NCBI RefSeq assembly: GCF_001686985.1 | Contig: NZ_CP015318.1 | Span: 3,904,001 to 3,968,000 of the forward strand | Direction of reading: 5' to 3' | From: Mesorhizobium amorphae CCNWGS0123 | GTDB taxonomy: Bacteria; Pseudomonadota; Alphaproteobacteria; Rhizobiales; Rhizobiaceae | DNA length: 64,000 nt | In this document: piece after piece, positions 36,921 through 48,438 of the stretch | Numbering within the stretch: the stretch's first letter is position 1 | Layout of the letters: every line of letters starts with the position of its first letter | Position numbers and translations under genes: made by a program | Notes under the pieces: generated by a model | Seen by the model: only the letters and a program-made list of their open reading frames with translations | The model's database searches: none | Told to the model about the DNA's origin: nothing

Positions 36921-37688
36921 ATGTATCTGTCGCCGCGCCACGCCGAAATCATCCAGATGGCCAAGGACCAGGGCCGCGTCCTGGTCGACGATCTGGCGAC
37001 GCATTTCAACGTGACACCGCAGACCATCCGCAAGGACCTCAACGATCTCTGCGATCAGCGGCTGCTTTCGCGCATCCATGGCGGCGCGCTTTTCCCGTCC
37101 GGCATCGAGAACATGGAGTATGAGGCGCGGCGCAAGATCGCTGCCGACGAGAAGGAGGCGATCGGCCGTGCGGCGGCTAGGCTGATCCCCGACAATGCCT
37201 CGCTGTTCATCAACATCGGCACCACGACCGAGTCGGTCAGCAAGGCGCTTCTGGATCACAACGGCCTCATGGTCATCACCAATAACATAAATGTTGCCAA
37301 TAGGATGCGCGTGTATCCTTCGATCGAGGTGGTGATTGCCGGCGGTGTCGTCCGCGGCTCCGACGGCGGCGTGGTCGGTGAGGCGGCGGTCGATTTCATC
37401 CGGCAGTTCAAGGTCGACTACGCGGTCATCGGCGCCTCGGCCATCGACCATGACGGTGCGTTGCTCGATTTCGATTTTCGCGAAGTGAAAGTGGCGCAAG
37501 CCATCATCGCCAATGCCAGGCACGTCATCCTTGTGTCCGACCAGACCAAGTTCGAACGCACCGCGCCCGTTCGCATCGGTCATCTGTCGCAGGTCAACAC
37601 CTTCATCACCGACCGTTGCGACATCCCTTCGGTACGCAAGATCTGCCAGGAGGCGGAGGTTCAGCTGATCGAGACGGCTCTCGGCTAG
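36921..37688 (+). CDS. glpR: DeoR-family glycerol regulon repressor
   Basis: A 255-aa DeoR-type repressor. N-terminal winged helix (RHAEIIQMAKDQGRVLVDDLA, recognition helix VTPQTIRKDLNDL, then IHGGAL); C-terminal sugar-phosphate sensor (INIGTTTESVSKALL, VVRGSDGGVVGEAAV, DFDFREVKVAQAI). It heads the glycerol locus and should be released by glycerol-3-phosphate. ATG 36921 with GGGAGG 6 nt upstream. Confidence 0.92.
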   Translation: MYLSPRHAEIIQMAKDQGRVLVDDLATHFNVTPQTIRKDLNDLCDQRLLSRIHGGALFPSGIENMEYEARRKIAADEKEAIGRAAARLIPDNASLFINIGTTTESVSKALLDHNGLMVITNNINVANRMRVYPSIEVVIAGGVVRGSDGGVVGEAAVDFIRQFKVDYAVIGASAIDHDGALLDFDFREVKVAQAIIANARHVILVSDQTKFERTAPVRIGHLSQVNTFITDRCDIPSVRKICQEAEVQLIETALG

Positions 37689-37733
37689 GCGGCTTTTGGG
37701 GCCGCATCACAGGCCTCTCACATCTCTGTGATA

Positions 37734-37764
37734 TTTCGTTTGACATTCGTTCCTATTTCGAAAT
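37734..37764. promoter_or_regulatory. TTTCG-box cluster before glpD
   Basis: TTTCGTTT at 37734-37741, a TTCGTT at 37746-37751 and the palindrome ATTTCGAAAT at 37755-37764 lie in an AT-rich patch 63-93 bp before glpD. They share the TTTCG core with the glpR upstream repeat and are candidate GlpR sites. Confidence 0.4.
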
Positions 37765-37826
37765 AATCCCGCAACGGTTTCGCAAAAGACCAAAAATGCT
37801 GCAATGCGAAATCGCTGGAGGACTTC

Positions 37827-39353
37827 TTGGACGCATCTCCGATCCATGACATTTTCGTCATCGGCGGCGGCATCAACGGCTGCGGCATCGCCCGTGACGC
37901 TGCCGGACGTGGCTTTTCGGTTTTTCTGGCCGAGATGAACGATCTGGCCAGCGGAACGTCGTCCGGCTCGACCAAGCTGATCCATGGCGGCCTGCGCTAT
38001 CTCGAATTCTATGAATTCCGTCTGGTGCGCGAAGCGCTGATGGAACGTGAGGTGCTCTGGAAGAACGCGCCCCACATCATCTGGCCGATGCGCTTCGTGC
38101 TGCCTTACGCCAAGGGCCTGCGCCCGGCCTGGCTGATCCGGCTCGGCCTGTTCCTCTATGACCATATTGGCGGGCGCAAATTGCTGCCGGCGACCAAGAC
38201 GCTGGACATGGCGAAGGATCCGGCCGGCAAGCCGCTGAAGCCGCTGTTTCGCAAGGCTTTCGAATATTCCGACGGCTGGGTCAACGATGCCAGGCTGGTG
38301 GCGCTCAACGCACGCGACGCCGCCGACCGCGGCGCAACCATCCGAACCCGGACGAAGGTGGTCAGCGCACGCCGCGAGGGTGATCTCTGGGCGATAAGGC
38401 TGGAAGACGTCCACACCGGGCAAGCGGAAGAGGTCAAGGCGCGGCTTCTGGTCAATGCCGCCGGTCCTTGGGTCGACCAGGTGCTGTCGGCAACGGTCGG
38501 CCTGAACGACGTGCACAATGTCCGCCTGGTGCAGGGCAGCCACATCGTCATCAACAAGAAGTTCGACGATCCGCGCGCCTACTTTTTCCAGAACAAGGAT
38601 GGCCGCATCATTTTCGCCATCCCTTATGAGGAAGAATTCACGCTGATCGGCACCACCGACCGGGATTATCCGGGCGATCCGCACGAGGTGAAGATCAGCG
38701 ACGCCGAGATCGACTATCTGTGCACCGCGGCGAGCGAATATTTCGCGCAGGGCGTCAAGCGTTCGGACATCGTCTGGACCTATTCCGCCGTGCGCCCGCT
38801 CTATGACGATGGCGCCTCGAAGGCGCAGGAAGCGACCCGCGACTATGTGCTCAAGGCCGACGGCGGCGAGGGCGCGGCCCCGATCGTCAACGCCTTTGGC
38901 GGCAAGATCACCACCTATCGCCGGCTGTCGGAATCGATGCTGGAAAAGATCGAAGCTTTCCTCGGCAAGCGCGGCAAGCCGTGGACCGCCAACGCTCCTT
39001 TGCCCGGCGGCGATTTCCCGGCCACCGGTTTCGACGTCGAAGTGGCGAAGCTGAAGACCGCCTATCCGTTTCTCGATGCGCGCCTGGCCCGCCGGCTGAC
39101 CCGCCTCTACGGCACCCGTGCTCGCACCCTGCTCGGCCTCGCCAGGTCGAATGCCGACCTCGGCCGGAATTTCGGCGCTGATCTCTACGAGGCCGAGGTG
39201 CGCTATCTCGTTCAAAACGAGTGGGCGATGACGGCGGAAGATGTATTGTGGCGCCGGACCAAGCGCGGCCTGCAGTTGAGCCGCGAGCAGGCGGGTGCAC
39301 TGGACGAATTCATGCGCGGAATAAGCCGGCGCCATGTCGCGGCGGCAGAATAA
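37827..39353 (+). CDS. glpD: Aerobic glycerol-3-phosphate dehydrogenase
   Basis: FAD-dependent GlpD, 508 aa, oxidises glycerol-3-phosphate to dihydroxyacetone phosphate at the membrane. FAD-binding DIFVIGGGINGCGIARDAAGRG and SSGSTKLIHGGLRYLE are clear, as are GTTDRDYPG and NAFGGKITTYR. The TTG start at 37827 has GGAGG 5 nt upstream. The importer genes follow after 39 bp. Confidence 0.96.
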   Translation: MDASPIHDIFVIGGGINGCGIARDAAGRGFSVFLAEMNDLASGTSSGSTKLIHGGLRYLEFYEFRLVREALMEREVLWKNAPHIIWPMRFVLPYAKGLRPAWLIRLGLFLYDHIGGRKLLPATKTLDMAKDPAGKPLKPLFRKAFEYSDGWVNDARLVALNARDAADRGATIRTRTKVVSARREGDLWAIRLEDVHTGQAEEVKARLLVNAAGPWVDQVLSATVGLNDVHNVRLVQGSHIVINKKFDDPRAYFFQNKDGRIIFAIPYEEEFTLIGTTDRDYPGDPHEVKISDAEIDYLCTAASEYFAQGVKRSDIVWTYSAVRPLYDDGASKAQEATRDYVLKADGGEGAAPIVNAFGGKITTYRRLSESMLEKIEAFLGKRGKPWTANAPLPGGDFPATGFDVEVAKLKTAYPFLDARLARRLTRLYGTRARTLLGLARSNADLGRNFGADLYEAEVRYLVQNEWAMTAEDVLWRRTKRGLQLSREQAGALDEFMRGISRRHVAAAE

Positions 39354-39392
39354 GGATGGCTGGCTGATGCAGAAAGCCTGGGAGGAGGCATC

Positions 39393-40472
39393 ATGCTGGA
39401 ACTGAGAAACGTCACCAAGACGGTCGGCGCCGCGGAGCATATCCGTGACGTGTCGCTGACGCTTCAGCACGGCTCGCTCAACGTCCTGCTTGGACCGACG
39501 CTGTCCGGCAAGACCAGCCTGATGCGGCTGATGGCAGGCCTCGACGTGCCGACCTCCGGCTCGGTCTGGTTCGACGGCAAGGACGTCACCGGAATGCCGG
39601 TGCAGAAGCGCAACGTCGCCATGGTCTACCAGCAGTTCATCAACTACCCGGCGATGACCGTCTACGAGAACATAGCCTCGCCGTTGCGCGTCGCCGGCAC
39701 CGACCAGGCAAAGATCGACAAGGAAGTGCGCAACGCAGCAGCACTCTTGAAGCTGACCCCCTATCTCGACCGCACGCCGCTCAGCCTGTCCGGCGGCCAG
39801 CAGCAGCGCACGGCTCTTGCCCGCGCCATCGTCAAGAATGCCAGCCTGGTGCTGCTCGACGAGCCGCTCGCCAATCTCGACTACAAGCTGCGCGAGGAAC
39901 TGCGCGCCGAACTGCCGAAGATCTTCGCCGCCGCCGGCACCATCTTCGTCTACGCCACGACGGAGCCGCATGAAGCACTTCTGCTCGGCGGCAACACGGC
40001 GACGCTTTCGCAGGGACGCATCACCCAGTTCGGGCCGACCATCGACGTGTTCCGCAGGCCGGTCGACCTGGTGACGGCAAAGACCTTTGCCGACCCGCCG
40101 CTCAACACCATCGTGCTGGCCAAGAAGGGTCCGGATTTCCTGCTCGAGGGCGGCGTCAAATTGCCGGTGCCGGCCGATCTCGCCGGCATTGCCGATGCCA
40201 ACTATACGATCGGCTTCCAGCCGCACCATCTGTCGCTCGAGCGCCCAAACGCCGCCGCCGTGCCGGTGCGGGCAAAGGTCACCATCACCGAGATCACCGG
40301 CTCGGAGAGCTTCATCCATCTCGACTTTGCCGACGCGCGCTGGGTCATGCTGACCCACGGCATCCGCGATTTCGAACCCGACGCAGAGGTCGAGGTGTTC
40401 ATCGATCCGCGCCACATCATGGTCTTCGACGAGCACGGCCGCGCCGTGGCCGCGCCGAAGCTGGCGGCATAG
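39393..40472 (+). CDS. glpS: Glycerol ABC transporter ATPase GlpS
   Basis: A 359-aa MalK/UgpC-type ATPase with a C-terminal TOBE-like domain. Its Walker A is the atypical GPTLSGKTS (Thr-Leu where most have Ser-Gly), as commonly seen in one of the two glycerol ATPases; signature LSGGQQQRTALARA, Walker B LVLLDEPLANLD. It pairs with GlpT in a heterodimeric motor like the Rhizobium leguminosarum GlpSTPQV system. Confidence 0.93.
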   Translation: MLELRNVTKTVGAAEHIRDVSLTLQHGSLNVLLGPTLSGKTSLMRLMAGLDVPTSGSVWFDGKDVTGMPVQKRNVAMVYQQFINYPAMTVYENIASPLRVAGTDQAKIDKEVRNAAALLKLTPYLDRTPLSLSGGQQQRTALARAIVKNASLVLLDEPLANLDYKLREELRAELPKIFAAAGTIFVYATTEPHEALLLGGNTATLSQGRITQFGPTIDVFRRPVDLVTAKTFADPPLNTIVLAKKGPDFLLEGGVKLPVPADLAGIADANYTIGFQPHHLSLERPNAAAVPVRAKVTITEITGSESFIHLDFADARWVMLTHGIRDFEPDAEVEVFIDPRHIMVFDEHGRAVAAPKLAA

Positions 40473-40483
40473 GGAGGCAAGCG

Positions 40484-41566
<1,083 letters not shown>

Positions 41567-42433
41567 ATGGAAAAGACCTGGAACAACAAGGCCTGGTTCA
41601 TGGTGCTGCCGGTGCTTCTGCTGGTGGCGTTCTCGGCGGTGATCCCCCTCATGACGGTGGTCAACTATTCGGTACAGGATACGTTCGGAAACAACGTCTT
41701 CTTCTGGAATGGCTCGGACTGGTACACAGAAATCCTGGGGTCGGATCGTTTCTGGCTGTCGATGGTCCGCAACCTGATCTTCTCCGCAATCATCCTCGTC
41801 ATCGAGATTCCGCTCGGCATCTTCATCGCTCTCAACATGCCCAAGAAAGGCTGGGGCGTGCCGGTCTGCCTGGTGCTGATGGCCCTGCCGCTGCTCATCC
41901 CGTGGAACGTCGTCGGCACGATCTGGCAGGTGTTCGGCCGCATCGATATCGGCCTGCTCGGCTACACGCTTTCCGCGCTCGGCATCGACTACAACTATGT
42001 CAACGACCCGACCGACGCCTGGGTGACGGTCATCCTGATGGACGTATGGCACTGGACGAGTCTCGTCGTTCTGCTCTGCTACGCCGGCCTCGTCTCCATA
42101 CCGGATGCCTATTATCAAGCCGCCAAGATCGATGGCGCGTCGCGCTGGGCGATCTTCCGCTACATCCAGCTGCCGAAGATGAACCGCGTGCTTCTGATTG
42201 CCGTGCTGCTGCGCTTCATGGACAGTTTCATGATCTACACTGAGCCCTTCGTCGTCACCGGCGGTGGTCCCGGCAATTCGACGACATTCATGTCGATTGA
42301 CCTGGTCAAGATTGCCGTCGGCCAGTTCGACCTCGGGCCGGCAGCTGCCATGTCGATCATCTACTTCCTGATCGTCCTGCTGCTGTCATGGGTGTTCTAC
42401 ACCGTCATGACCACCGTCGATGCGGAGGGTTGA
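41567..42433 (+). CDS. glpP: Glycerol ABC transporter permease GlpP
   Basis: A 288-aa MalF-like permease with six membrane helices and the EAA-type loop DAYYQAAKIDGASRWAIFRYIQLP. Its ATG directly follows the glpT stop codon, so the genes are coupled. Confidence 0.94.
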   Translation: MEKTWNNKAWFMVLPVLLLVAFSAVIPLMTVVNYSVQDTFGNNVFFWNGSDWYTEILGSDRFWLSMVRNLIFSAIILVIEIPLGIFIALNMPKKGWGVPVCLVLMALPLLIPWNVVGTIWQVFGRIDIGLLGYTLSALGIDYNYVNDPTDAWVTVILMDVWHWTSLVVLLCYAGLVSIPDAYYQAAKIDGASRWAIFRYIQLPKMNRVLLIAVLLRFMDSFMIYTEPFVVTGGGPGNSTTFMSIDLVKIAVGQFDLGPAAAMSIIYFLIVLLLSWVFYTVMTTVDAEG

Positions 42434-42434
42434 G

Positions 42435-43358
<924 letters not shown>

Positions 43359-43360
43359 CC

Positions 43361-43642
43361 ATGAACCTCACCTGGATGGCATGGACGCTGCCGACGGCGC
43401 TGTTTTTCATCACGATCCTGGTGCTGCTGTGCGGCATGGCGGCCTGGGAATACGCCTCGCCGGGCGGCAATCCGCGCGTCGGCATCCTGCGCTTCGAGAC
43501 GACGCGCGGCGACCGCCTCTTTGTTTCGCTGCTCGGCAGCGCCTTTATCCATCTCGCTTGGCTGGGTCTTGTCGGACCCAACCTGTGGTGGGCTCTCGCT
43601 CTCTCCGTAGTCTACGCCGTCGGCGTGTTCCGCTACGTATAG
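43361..43642 (+). CDS. glpU: DUF2160 membrane protein GlpU
   Basis: A 93-aa protein with two to three membrane helices (TWMAWTLPTALFFITILVLL; VGPNLWWALALSVVYAVGVF). DUF2160 proteins accompany rhizobial glycerol importers between the permeases and the binding protein. Role unknown. ATG 43361 has GGGAGGG 7 nt upstream; ATG 43355, inside the glpQ stop, is the alternative. Confidence 0.88.
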   Translation: MNLTWMAWTLPTALFFITILVLLCGMAAWEYASPGGNPRVGILRFETTRGDRLFVSLLGSAFIHLAWLGLVGPNLWWALALSVVYAVGVFRYV

Positions 43643-43720
43643 AGGGGGAAACTGTTGGAGCGGCCGCGTGCCGACGGCCGCTCCAGATCGCACTTGAAAC
43701 CTGAAAAGTGGAGGAAACTA

Positions 43721-45445
43721 ATGCGAAGGCAATTTTTAACATCAACGACTGCGCTTGTCCTGCTCTGGGGAGCAGGCCAGGCGTTCGCCGGAATGGACGA
43801 AGCCAAGACCTTCCTGGATACTGAAATCAAGGATCTGTCGACGCTCGATCGCGGCGCCCAGGAAGCCGAGATGCAATGGTTCATCGATGCCGCGAAGCCT
43901 TTCGCCGGCATGGACATCAAGGTGGTCTCCGAGACCATCGATACGCATAGCTATGAGTCCAAGGTTTTGGCGCCCGCCTTCACCGCGATCACGGGCATCA
44001 AGATCACCCACGACCTGATCGGCGAAGGCGACGTCGTCGAAAAGCTGCAGACCCAGATGCAGTCGGGCGAAAACATCTACGACGCCTACGTCAACGACTC
44101 CGACCTGATCGGCACGCATTGGCGCTACCAGCAGGCGCGCAGCCTGACCAAGTGGATGGCGAATGAGGGCAAGGATGTCACCAACCCCAACCTCGACCTC
44201 GCCGACTTCATCGGCACCAAGTTCACGACCGCTCCGGACGGCGACCTCTACCAGCTGCCCGACCAGCAGTTCGCGAACCTCTACTGGTTCCGCTACGACT
44301 GGTTCAACGACGAGAAGAACAAGGCCGATTTCAAGGCCAAGTACGGTTACGACCTTGGCGTTCCCGTCAACTGGTCGGCCTATGAGGACATCGCCGAATT
44401 CTTCACCGGCCGCGAGATCGACGGGAAGAAGGTCTATGGCCACATGGACTACGGCAAGAAGGACCCGTCGCTCGGCTGGCGGTTCACCGACGCATGGCTG
44501 TCGATGGCCGGCAATGGCGACAAGGGCCTGCCAAACGGTCTTCCGGTCGACGAATGGGGCATCAAGGTCAACGAGAAGTCGCAGCCTGTCGGCTCGTGCG
44601 TCGCGCGCGGCGGCGACACCAACGGCCCGGCTTCCGTGTATTCGATCCAGAAGTACCTGGATTGGCTGAAGGCCTATGCGCCGCCGGAAGCCCAGGGCAT
44701 GACGTTCGGCGAATCCGGCCCCGTCCCGTCGCAGGGCACGGTCGCGCAGCAGATGTTCACCTACACTGCCTTCACCGCCTCCTTCGTCAAGGACGGGCTG
44801 CCGGTCGTCAACGCGGACGGCACCCCGAAATGGCGCTTTGCTCCGTCGCCGCATGGCGTGTACTGGAAGGATGGCATGAAGCTTGGCTACCAGGACGTCG
44901 GTTCCTGGACCCTGCTGAAGTCCACGCCCGACGATCGCGCCAAGGCCGCCTGGCTCTATGCGCAGTTCGTCGTGTCGAAGACGGTCGACGTGAAGAAGAG
45001 CCATGTCGGCCTGACGCTCATCCGCGAGTCGACGATCCAGGACAAGAGCTTCACGGAACGCGCTCCAAAGCTCGGCGGCTTGATCGAGTTCTACCGCTCG
45101 CCGGCCCGCGTCCAGTGGTCGCCGACGGGTACCAACGTGCCGGATTATCCGAAGCTGGCACAGCTCTGGTGGCAGGCGATCGGCGATGCTTCGTCGGGTG
45201 CCAAGACGGCACAGGAGGCGATGGACTCGCTCTGCGCCGAGCAGGAAAAGGTCATGGAACGCCTGGAAAAGGCAGGCATCCAGGGCGACATCGGTCCGAA
45301 GATGGCCGAAGAGCATGACCTGGCCTACTGGAACGCCGACGCGGTCAAGAACGGCCATCTCGCGCCTCAGCTCAAGATCGAGAACGAGAAGGAAAAGCCG
45401 GTCACCATCAACTACGACGAACTGGTGAAGAGCTGGCAGAAGTAA
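43721..45445 (+). CDS. glpV: Glycerol ABC transporter substrate-binding protein GlpV
   Basis: A 574-aa periplasmic binding protein with a signal peptide (MRRQFLTSTTALVLLWGAGQ, cleavage after AFA near residue 23). It is large for the family, as known for glycerol-specific members. ATG 43721 has GGAGG upstream. It delivers glycerol to GlpPQ. A hairpin after the stop separates it from glpK. Confidence 0.94.
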   Translation: MRRQFLTSTTALVLLWGAGQAFAGMDEAKTFLDTEIKDLSTLDRGAQEAEMQWFIDAAKPFAGMDIKVVSETIDTHSYESKVLAPAFTAITGIKITHDLIGEGDVVEKLQTQMQSGENIYDAYVNDSDLIGTHWRYQQARSLTKWMANEGKDVTNPNLDLADFIGTKFTTAPDGDLYQLPDQQFANLYWFRYDWFNDEKNKADFKAKYGYDLGVPVNWSAYEDIAEFFTGREIDGKKVYGHMDYGKKDPSLGWRFTDAWLSMAGNGDKGLPNGLPVDEWGIKVNEKSQPVGSCVARGGDTNGPASVYSIQKYLDWLKAYAPPEAQGMTFGESGPVPSQGTVAQQMFTYTAFTASFVKDGLPVVNADGTPKWRFAPSPHGVYWKDGMKLGYQDVGSWTLLKSTPDDRAKAAWLYAQFVVSKTVDVKKSHVGLTLIRESTIQDKSFTERAPKLGGLIEFYRSPARVQWSPTGTNVPDYPKLAQLWWQAIGDASSGAKTAQEAMDSLCAEQEKVMERLEKAGIQGDIGPKMAEEHDLAYWNADAVKNGHLAPQLKIENEKEKPVTINYDELVKSWQK

Positions 45446-45486
45446 GACTGTCTGATGCGGGCGTCAGCGCCCGCGCAGGACTTGCG

Positions 45487-45512
45487 GGGGAGGCGGCTTT
45501 TGCCGTCTCCCC
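45487..45512. terminator. Strong hairpin between glpV and glpK
   Basis: An 11-bp stem (GGGGAGGCGGC / GCCGTCTCCCC, one G-T pair) with a TTTT loop, 41 bp after glpV. No T-run follows; it may set the high glpV:glpK mRNA ratio rather than end transcription fully. Confidence 0.6.
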
Positions 45513-45539
45513 TGTTGCATGATTAGCGGAGGAGCGGAA

Positions 45540-47033
45540 ATGAGCGGCTTTGTGCTGGCCATCGACCAGGGCACGACATCGAGCAGGGCGATCCTGTTCG
45601 ACGACAAGATGAAGGTTGCAGGCACAGGCCAGCAGGAATTCACTCAGCATTATCCGGCCTCCGGCTGGGTCGAGCACGACCCGGAGGAGATCTGGTCGAG
45701 CGTCGTCGCCACCGTGAAGGCGGCGCTGAAGAATGCCGGCAGCGCCGCTGCTGATGTCGCCGCGATCGGCATCACCAACCAGCGCGAGACCGTCGTCATC
45801 TGGGACAGGGCGACCGGCAAGCCGATCCACAACGCCATCGTCTGGCAGGACCGCCGCACCGCGCCACTGTGCCACAAGCTGAAGAAACAGGGGCTGGAGA
45901 AGACATTCACCAGAAAGACCGGCCTGCTGCTTGATCCCTATTTTTCCGGCACAAAGATCGCCTGGATACTGGACAAGGTGAAGGGCGCCAGGAAACGCGC
46001 CGAGAAGGGTGAGCTGCTCGCCGGTACCATCGACAGTTTCCTGATCTGGCGGCTGACCGGCGGCAAGGTGCACGCCACCGACGCCACCAACGCCTCGCGC
46101 ACGCTGGTCTACAACATCGAGAAGAATGTCTGGGACGACGAGCTGCTGTCCATCCTGCGCATCCCGGCCGCGATGCTGCCTCAGGTCAAGGATTGCGCCG
46201 ACGACTACGGCGTGACCGAGAAAAGCCTGTTTGGCGCCGAAATAAAAATTCTCGGCGTGGCCGGCGACCAGCATGCCGCGACCATCGGCCAGGCCTGTTT
46301 CGAGCCGGGCATGATGAAATCCACCTATGGCACCGGCTGCTTCGCGCTGCTCAACACCGGCGCCGACCTGGTGCGCTCGAAGAACCGGCTGTTGACGACC
46401 ATCGCCTACCGCCTGAATGGCAAGACCACCTATGCGCTGGAAGGCTCGATCTTCATCGCCGGTGCCGCCGTGCAATGGCTGCGCGACGGCATCAAGGTGA
46501 TCGGCAAGGCCGAGCACAGCGGCGCGCTGGCGGCGACCGCCGATCCGACACAGGAAGTCTATCTGGTGCCGGCCTTCGTCGGCCTCGGCGCGCCGCACTG
46601 GGACGCCGAGGCGCGTGGCGCCATCTTCGGCCTGACCCGCAATTCGGGCCCGGCGGAGTTTGCCCGCGCCGCACTCGAATCCGTCGCCTACCAGACCCGC
46701 GACCTGCTCGATGCGATGCGCAAGGATTGGAAGGGCGCCTCGGCCAAGACCGTGCTTCGTGTCGACGGCGGCATGGTGGCGTCCGACTGGACCATGCAGC
46801 GGCTGGCCGACATCCTCGATGCGCCGGTCGACCGGCCGACCATCCTGGAGACCACCGCGCTCGGTGCCGCCTGGCTTGCGGGTTCAAGGGCGGGTGTGTG
46901 GCCAAAAGCCAAGGAATTCGCCAGGAGCTGGGCGCTCGAGCGGCGCTTCAAGCCGGATATGGAGGCCACTGTCCGCTCGGCCAAGCTCGCCGGCTGGCGC
47001 GATGCGGTACGCAGGACCTTGAGTACGCAGTAG
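45540..47033 (+). CDS. glpK: Glycerol kinase
   Basis: GlpK, 497 aa, phosphorylates imported glycerol. FGGY-family motifs: LAIDQGTTSSRAILFD, WQDRRTA, YGTGCFALLNTG and VDGGMVASDWTMQ. ATG 45540 follows GGAG. It completes the pathway import, kinase, GlpD. Confidence 0.97.
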   Translation: MSGFVLAIDQGTTSSRAILFDDKMKVAGTGQQEFTQHYPASGWVEHDPEEIWSSVVATVKAALKNAGSAAADVAAIGITNQRETVVIWDRATGKPIHNAIVWQDRRTAPLCHKLKKQGLEKTFTRKTGLLLDPYFSGTKIAWILDKVKGARKRAEKGELLAGTIDSFLIWRLTGGKVHATDATNASRTLVYNIEKNVWDDELLSILRIPAAMLPQVKDCADDYGVTEKSLFGAEIKILGVAGDQHAATIGQACFEPGMMKSTYGTGCFALLNTGADLVRSKNRLLTTIAYRLNGKTTYALEGSIFIAGAAVQWLRDGIKVIGKAEHSGALAATADPTQEVYLVPAFVGLGAPHWDAEARGAIFGLTRNSGPAEFARAALESVAYQTRDLLDAMRKDWKGASAKTVLRVDGGMVASDWTMQRLADILDAPVDRPTILETTALGAAWLAGSRAGVWPKAKEFARSWALERRFKPDMEATVRSAKLAGWRDAVRRTLSTQ

Positions 47034-47050
47034 TTCTGCCAGCAAAACGA

Positions 47051-47078
47051 AAGCCCGCACCGTCGCCGGCACGGGCTT
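47051..47078. terminator. Hairpin after glpK
   Basis: AAGCCCG ... CGGGCTT, a 7-bp stem with a GC-rich 14-nt loop, 18 bp after the glpK stop, between convergent glpK and the BA14K gene. Confidence 0.55.
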
Positions 47079-47113
47079 CCATCAGCCTCCCGTGTTCGAT
47101 CCGCCCGGGAACC

Positions 47114-47584
47114 CTAGTAGGGCGAATAGCACTGCTGACGCGGGCCGTCATAAGGCTGGAAGGTGTTGTCCGACGCGCGATAGCTTCTGTAGCGGTCGTA
47201 GCACCACTGTACATGCGCGTCGCCGCGATAGACGCGGTTGTTCTCATTGTTGATGATCGCGCCAGTGATCAGCGCGCCAGTGGCGAACGCAGCCAGCGGG
47301 AACCAGTAGTCGCCGTGGCGGCGATAGCCGTGACGATATTCGCGATAGCCGCGATGGCCGTTCCAATAGGCGTCGCGGTTGAAGTCGCGACTGACACCAC
47401 GGCGGTTCCAATGGCGATGCTTCCATTGAAAATCGCCATTGCGGGCCTCGATCTTCTGAATGTCCGACGAAACCGGCAATGCCTGCTGCGGTATGACCAT
47501 CTCGGCATTGGCAGGCACGGCGGCCGCCGCCGCGAACGAAACTGACAGTGTGGCAGCCAGCAAGCCCGAAACGATCTTCCTCAT
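47114..47584 (-). CDS. BA14K-family secreted protein
   Basis: A 156-aa protein with a signal peptide (cleavage after ANA near residue 27), a His/Arg/Tyr-rich middle (HRGYREYRHGYRRHGDYW), one hydrophobic helix (AAFATGALITGAII) and the C-terminal BA14K signature WCYDRYRSYRASDNTFQPYDG with its Cys pair. The Brucella relative is an immunoreactive, lectin-like protein. AAGGAG upstream supports ATG 47584. The 293 bp up to the tRNA hold no gene. Confidence 0.85.
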   Translation of the reverse strand: MRKIVSGLLAATLSVSFAAAAAVPANAEMVIPQQALPVSSDIQKIEARNGDFQWKHRHWNRRGVSRDFNRDAYWNGHRGYREYRHGYRRHGDYWFPLAAFATGALITGAIINNENNRVYRGDAHVQWCYDRYRSYRASDNTFQPYDGPRQQCYSPY

Positions 47585-47877
47585 GGCCTTCTCCTTGAAA
47601 GGGGTGACGTCCCTTGTGGTGAGAAAACGGCCCGGCCGGGCTATGGTTCCTGTAAAATCGCAGGTTGCCGATTTGTAATGCTTCTACCGTACGGCGTTGC
47701 TGCGATACAGAAACGCTCGTCCTTTCGCGTAAGGCGAGCTCGTCATTGGCCGGGCAACGTGCGAGCGGCGTGCACCGTGGAAAGCAAGGCTTGGAGGCCT
47801 TCTTTTTCCGGTTGACCGGTCGCGGCACTCTCCCTATGTTCCGCGCAATTTCGAGGGCGGCCTTTTCGAGCCCGCGG

Positions 47878-47953
47878 GAGCGCGTAGCTCAGCCGGTAGA
47901 GCAACTGACTTTTAATCAGTAGGTCATGGGTTCGAATCCCATCGCGCTCACCA
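47878..47953 (+). tRNA. tRNA-Lys (anticodon UUU)
   Basis: A full cloverleaf: acceptor GAGCGCG/CGCGCTC, D-arm GCTCAGCCGGTAGAGC, anticodon loop CTTTTAA with TTT anticodon, T-arm ATGGGTTCGAATCCCAT, discriminator A and an encoded CCA (47951-47953). Its 3' end is partly repeated at 53211. Confidence 0.98.
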
Positions 47954-48095
47954 AAACAATCAATCGCTTAGTGAGCTTGGCGCTCATGGTGTCGCGGCCG
48001 AAAGGCACTGAACCGCTGCTCGAAAAGCCGTTCTGACGATATCTGGACTCTCGATTGCAACGGAAGCATTCTTTTCCCATTGGGGAGAGAAGGGC

Positions 48096-48251
48096 GTGGA
48101 TAAGCTAAGCATAGGGGCTGATGAGGCTAAACGCTGGCGAGACAAGGCCCTGCGCGGTCGCCGGAGAGGCCTCTCGCGCAACGTCGTGTCGTGGGCGCTG
48201 ATCCTGACGGCGATAATCTCTCTCTCTAGTCTGATTGCGTTGGGCGTCTGA
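48096..48251 (+). CDS. Small membrane protein (51 aa)
   Basis: GTG 48096 (GGGGAG about 10 nt upstream) to TGA. A charged N-terminal half (DKLSIGADEAKRWRDKALRG) rich in Arg/Lys is followed by one membrane helix (VVSWALILTAIISLSSLIAL). No family recognised. First small gene after the tRNA. Confidence 0.55.
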   Translation: MDKLSIGADEAKRWRDKALRGRRRGLSRNVVSWALILTAIISLSSLIALGV

Positions 48252-48253
48252 GA

Positions 48254-48382
48254 GTGGTGCCCTCTCGCCCTCGCGAGCATTTTAGTTTTGCGGGAGTGCA
48301 GAGACGTACCCTCAAATGCGACAGTTGCGGGCATTCCGAGGAACACTTTCACGATCCGAACGGCGACGCGAAGCTCAAATAG
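48254..48382 (+). CDS. Mini zinc-ribbon-like ORF (42 aa)
   Basis: GTG 48254 starts 2 nt after the previous stop. The peptide contains RRTLKCDSCGHSEEHFHD, a CxxC followed by three His, which could bind one zinc. It may be a real mini-protein or a fragment of a longer zinc-ribbon gene. No independent support. Confidence 0.35.
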   Translation: MVPSRPREHFSFAGVQRRTLKCDSCGHSEEHFHDPNGDAKLK

Positions 48383-48438
48383 AGGGCCGTTCGCTAGAGC
48401 GCCGGGCGCCCGCTTTGCACGACGCGGAGGCTAGGTTA

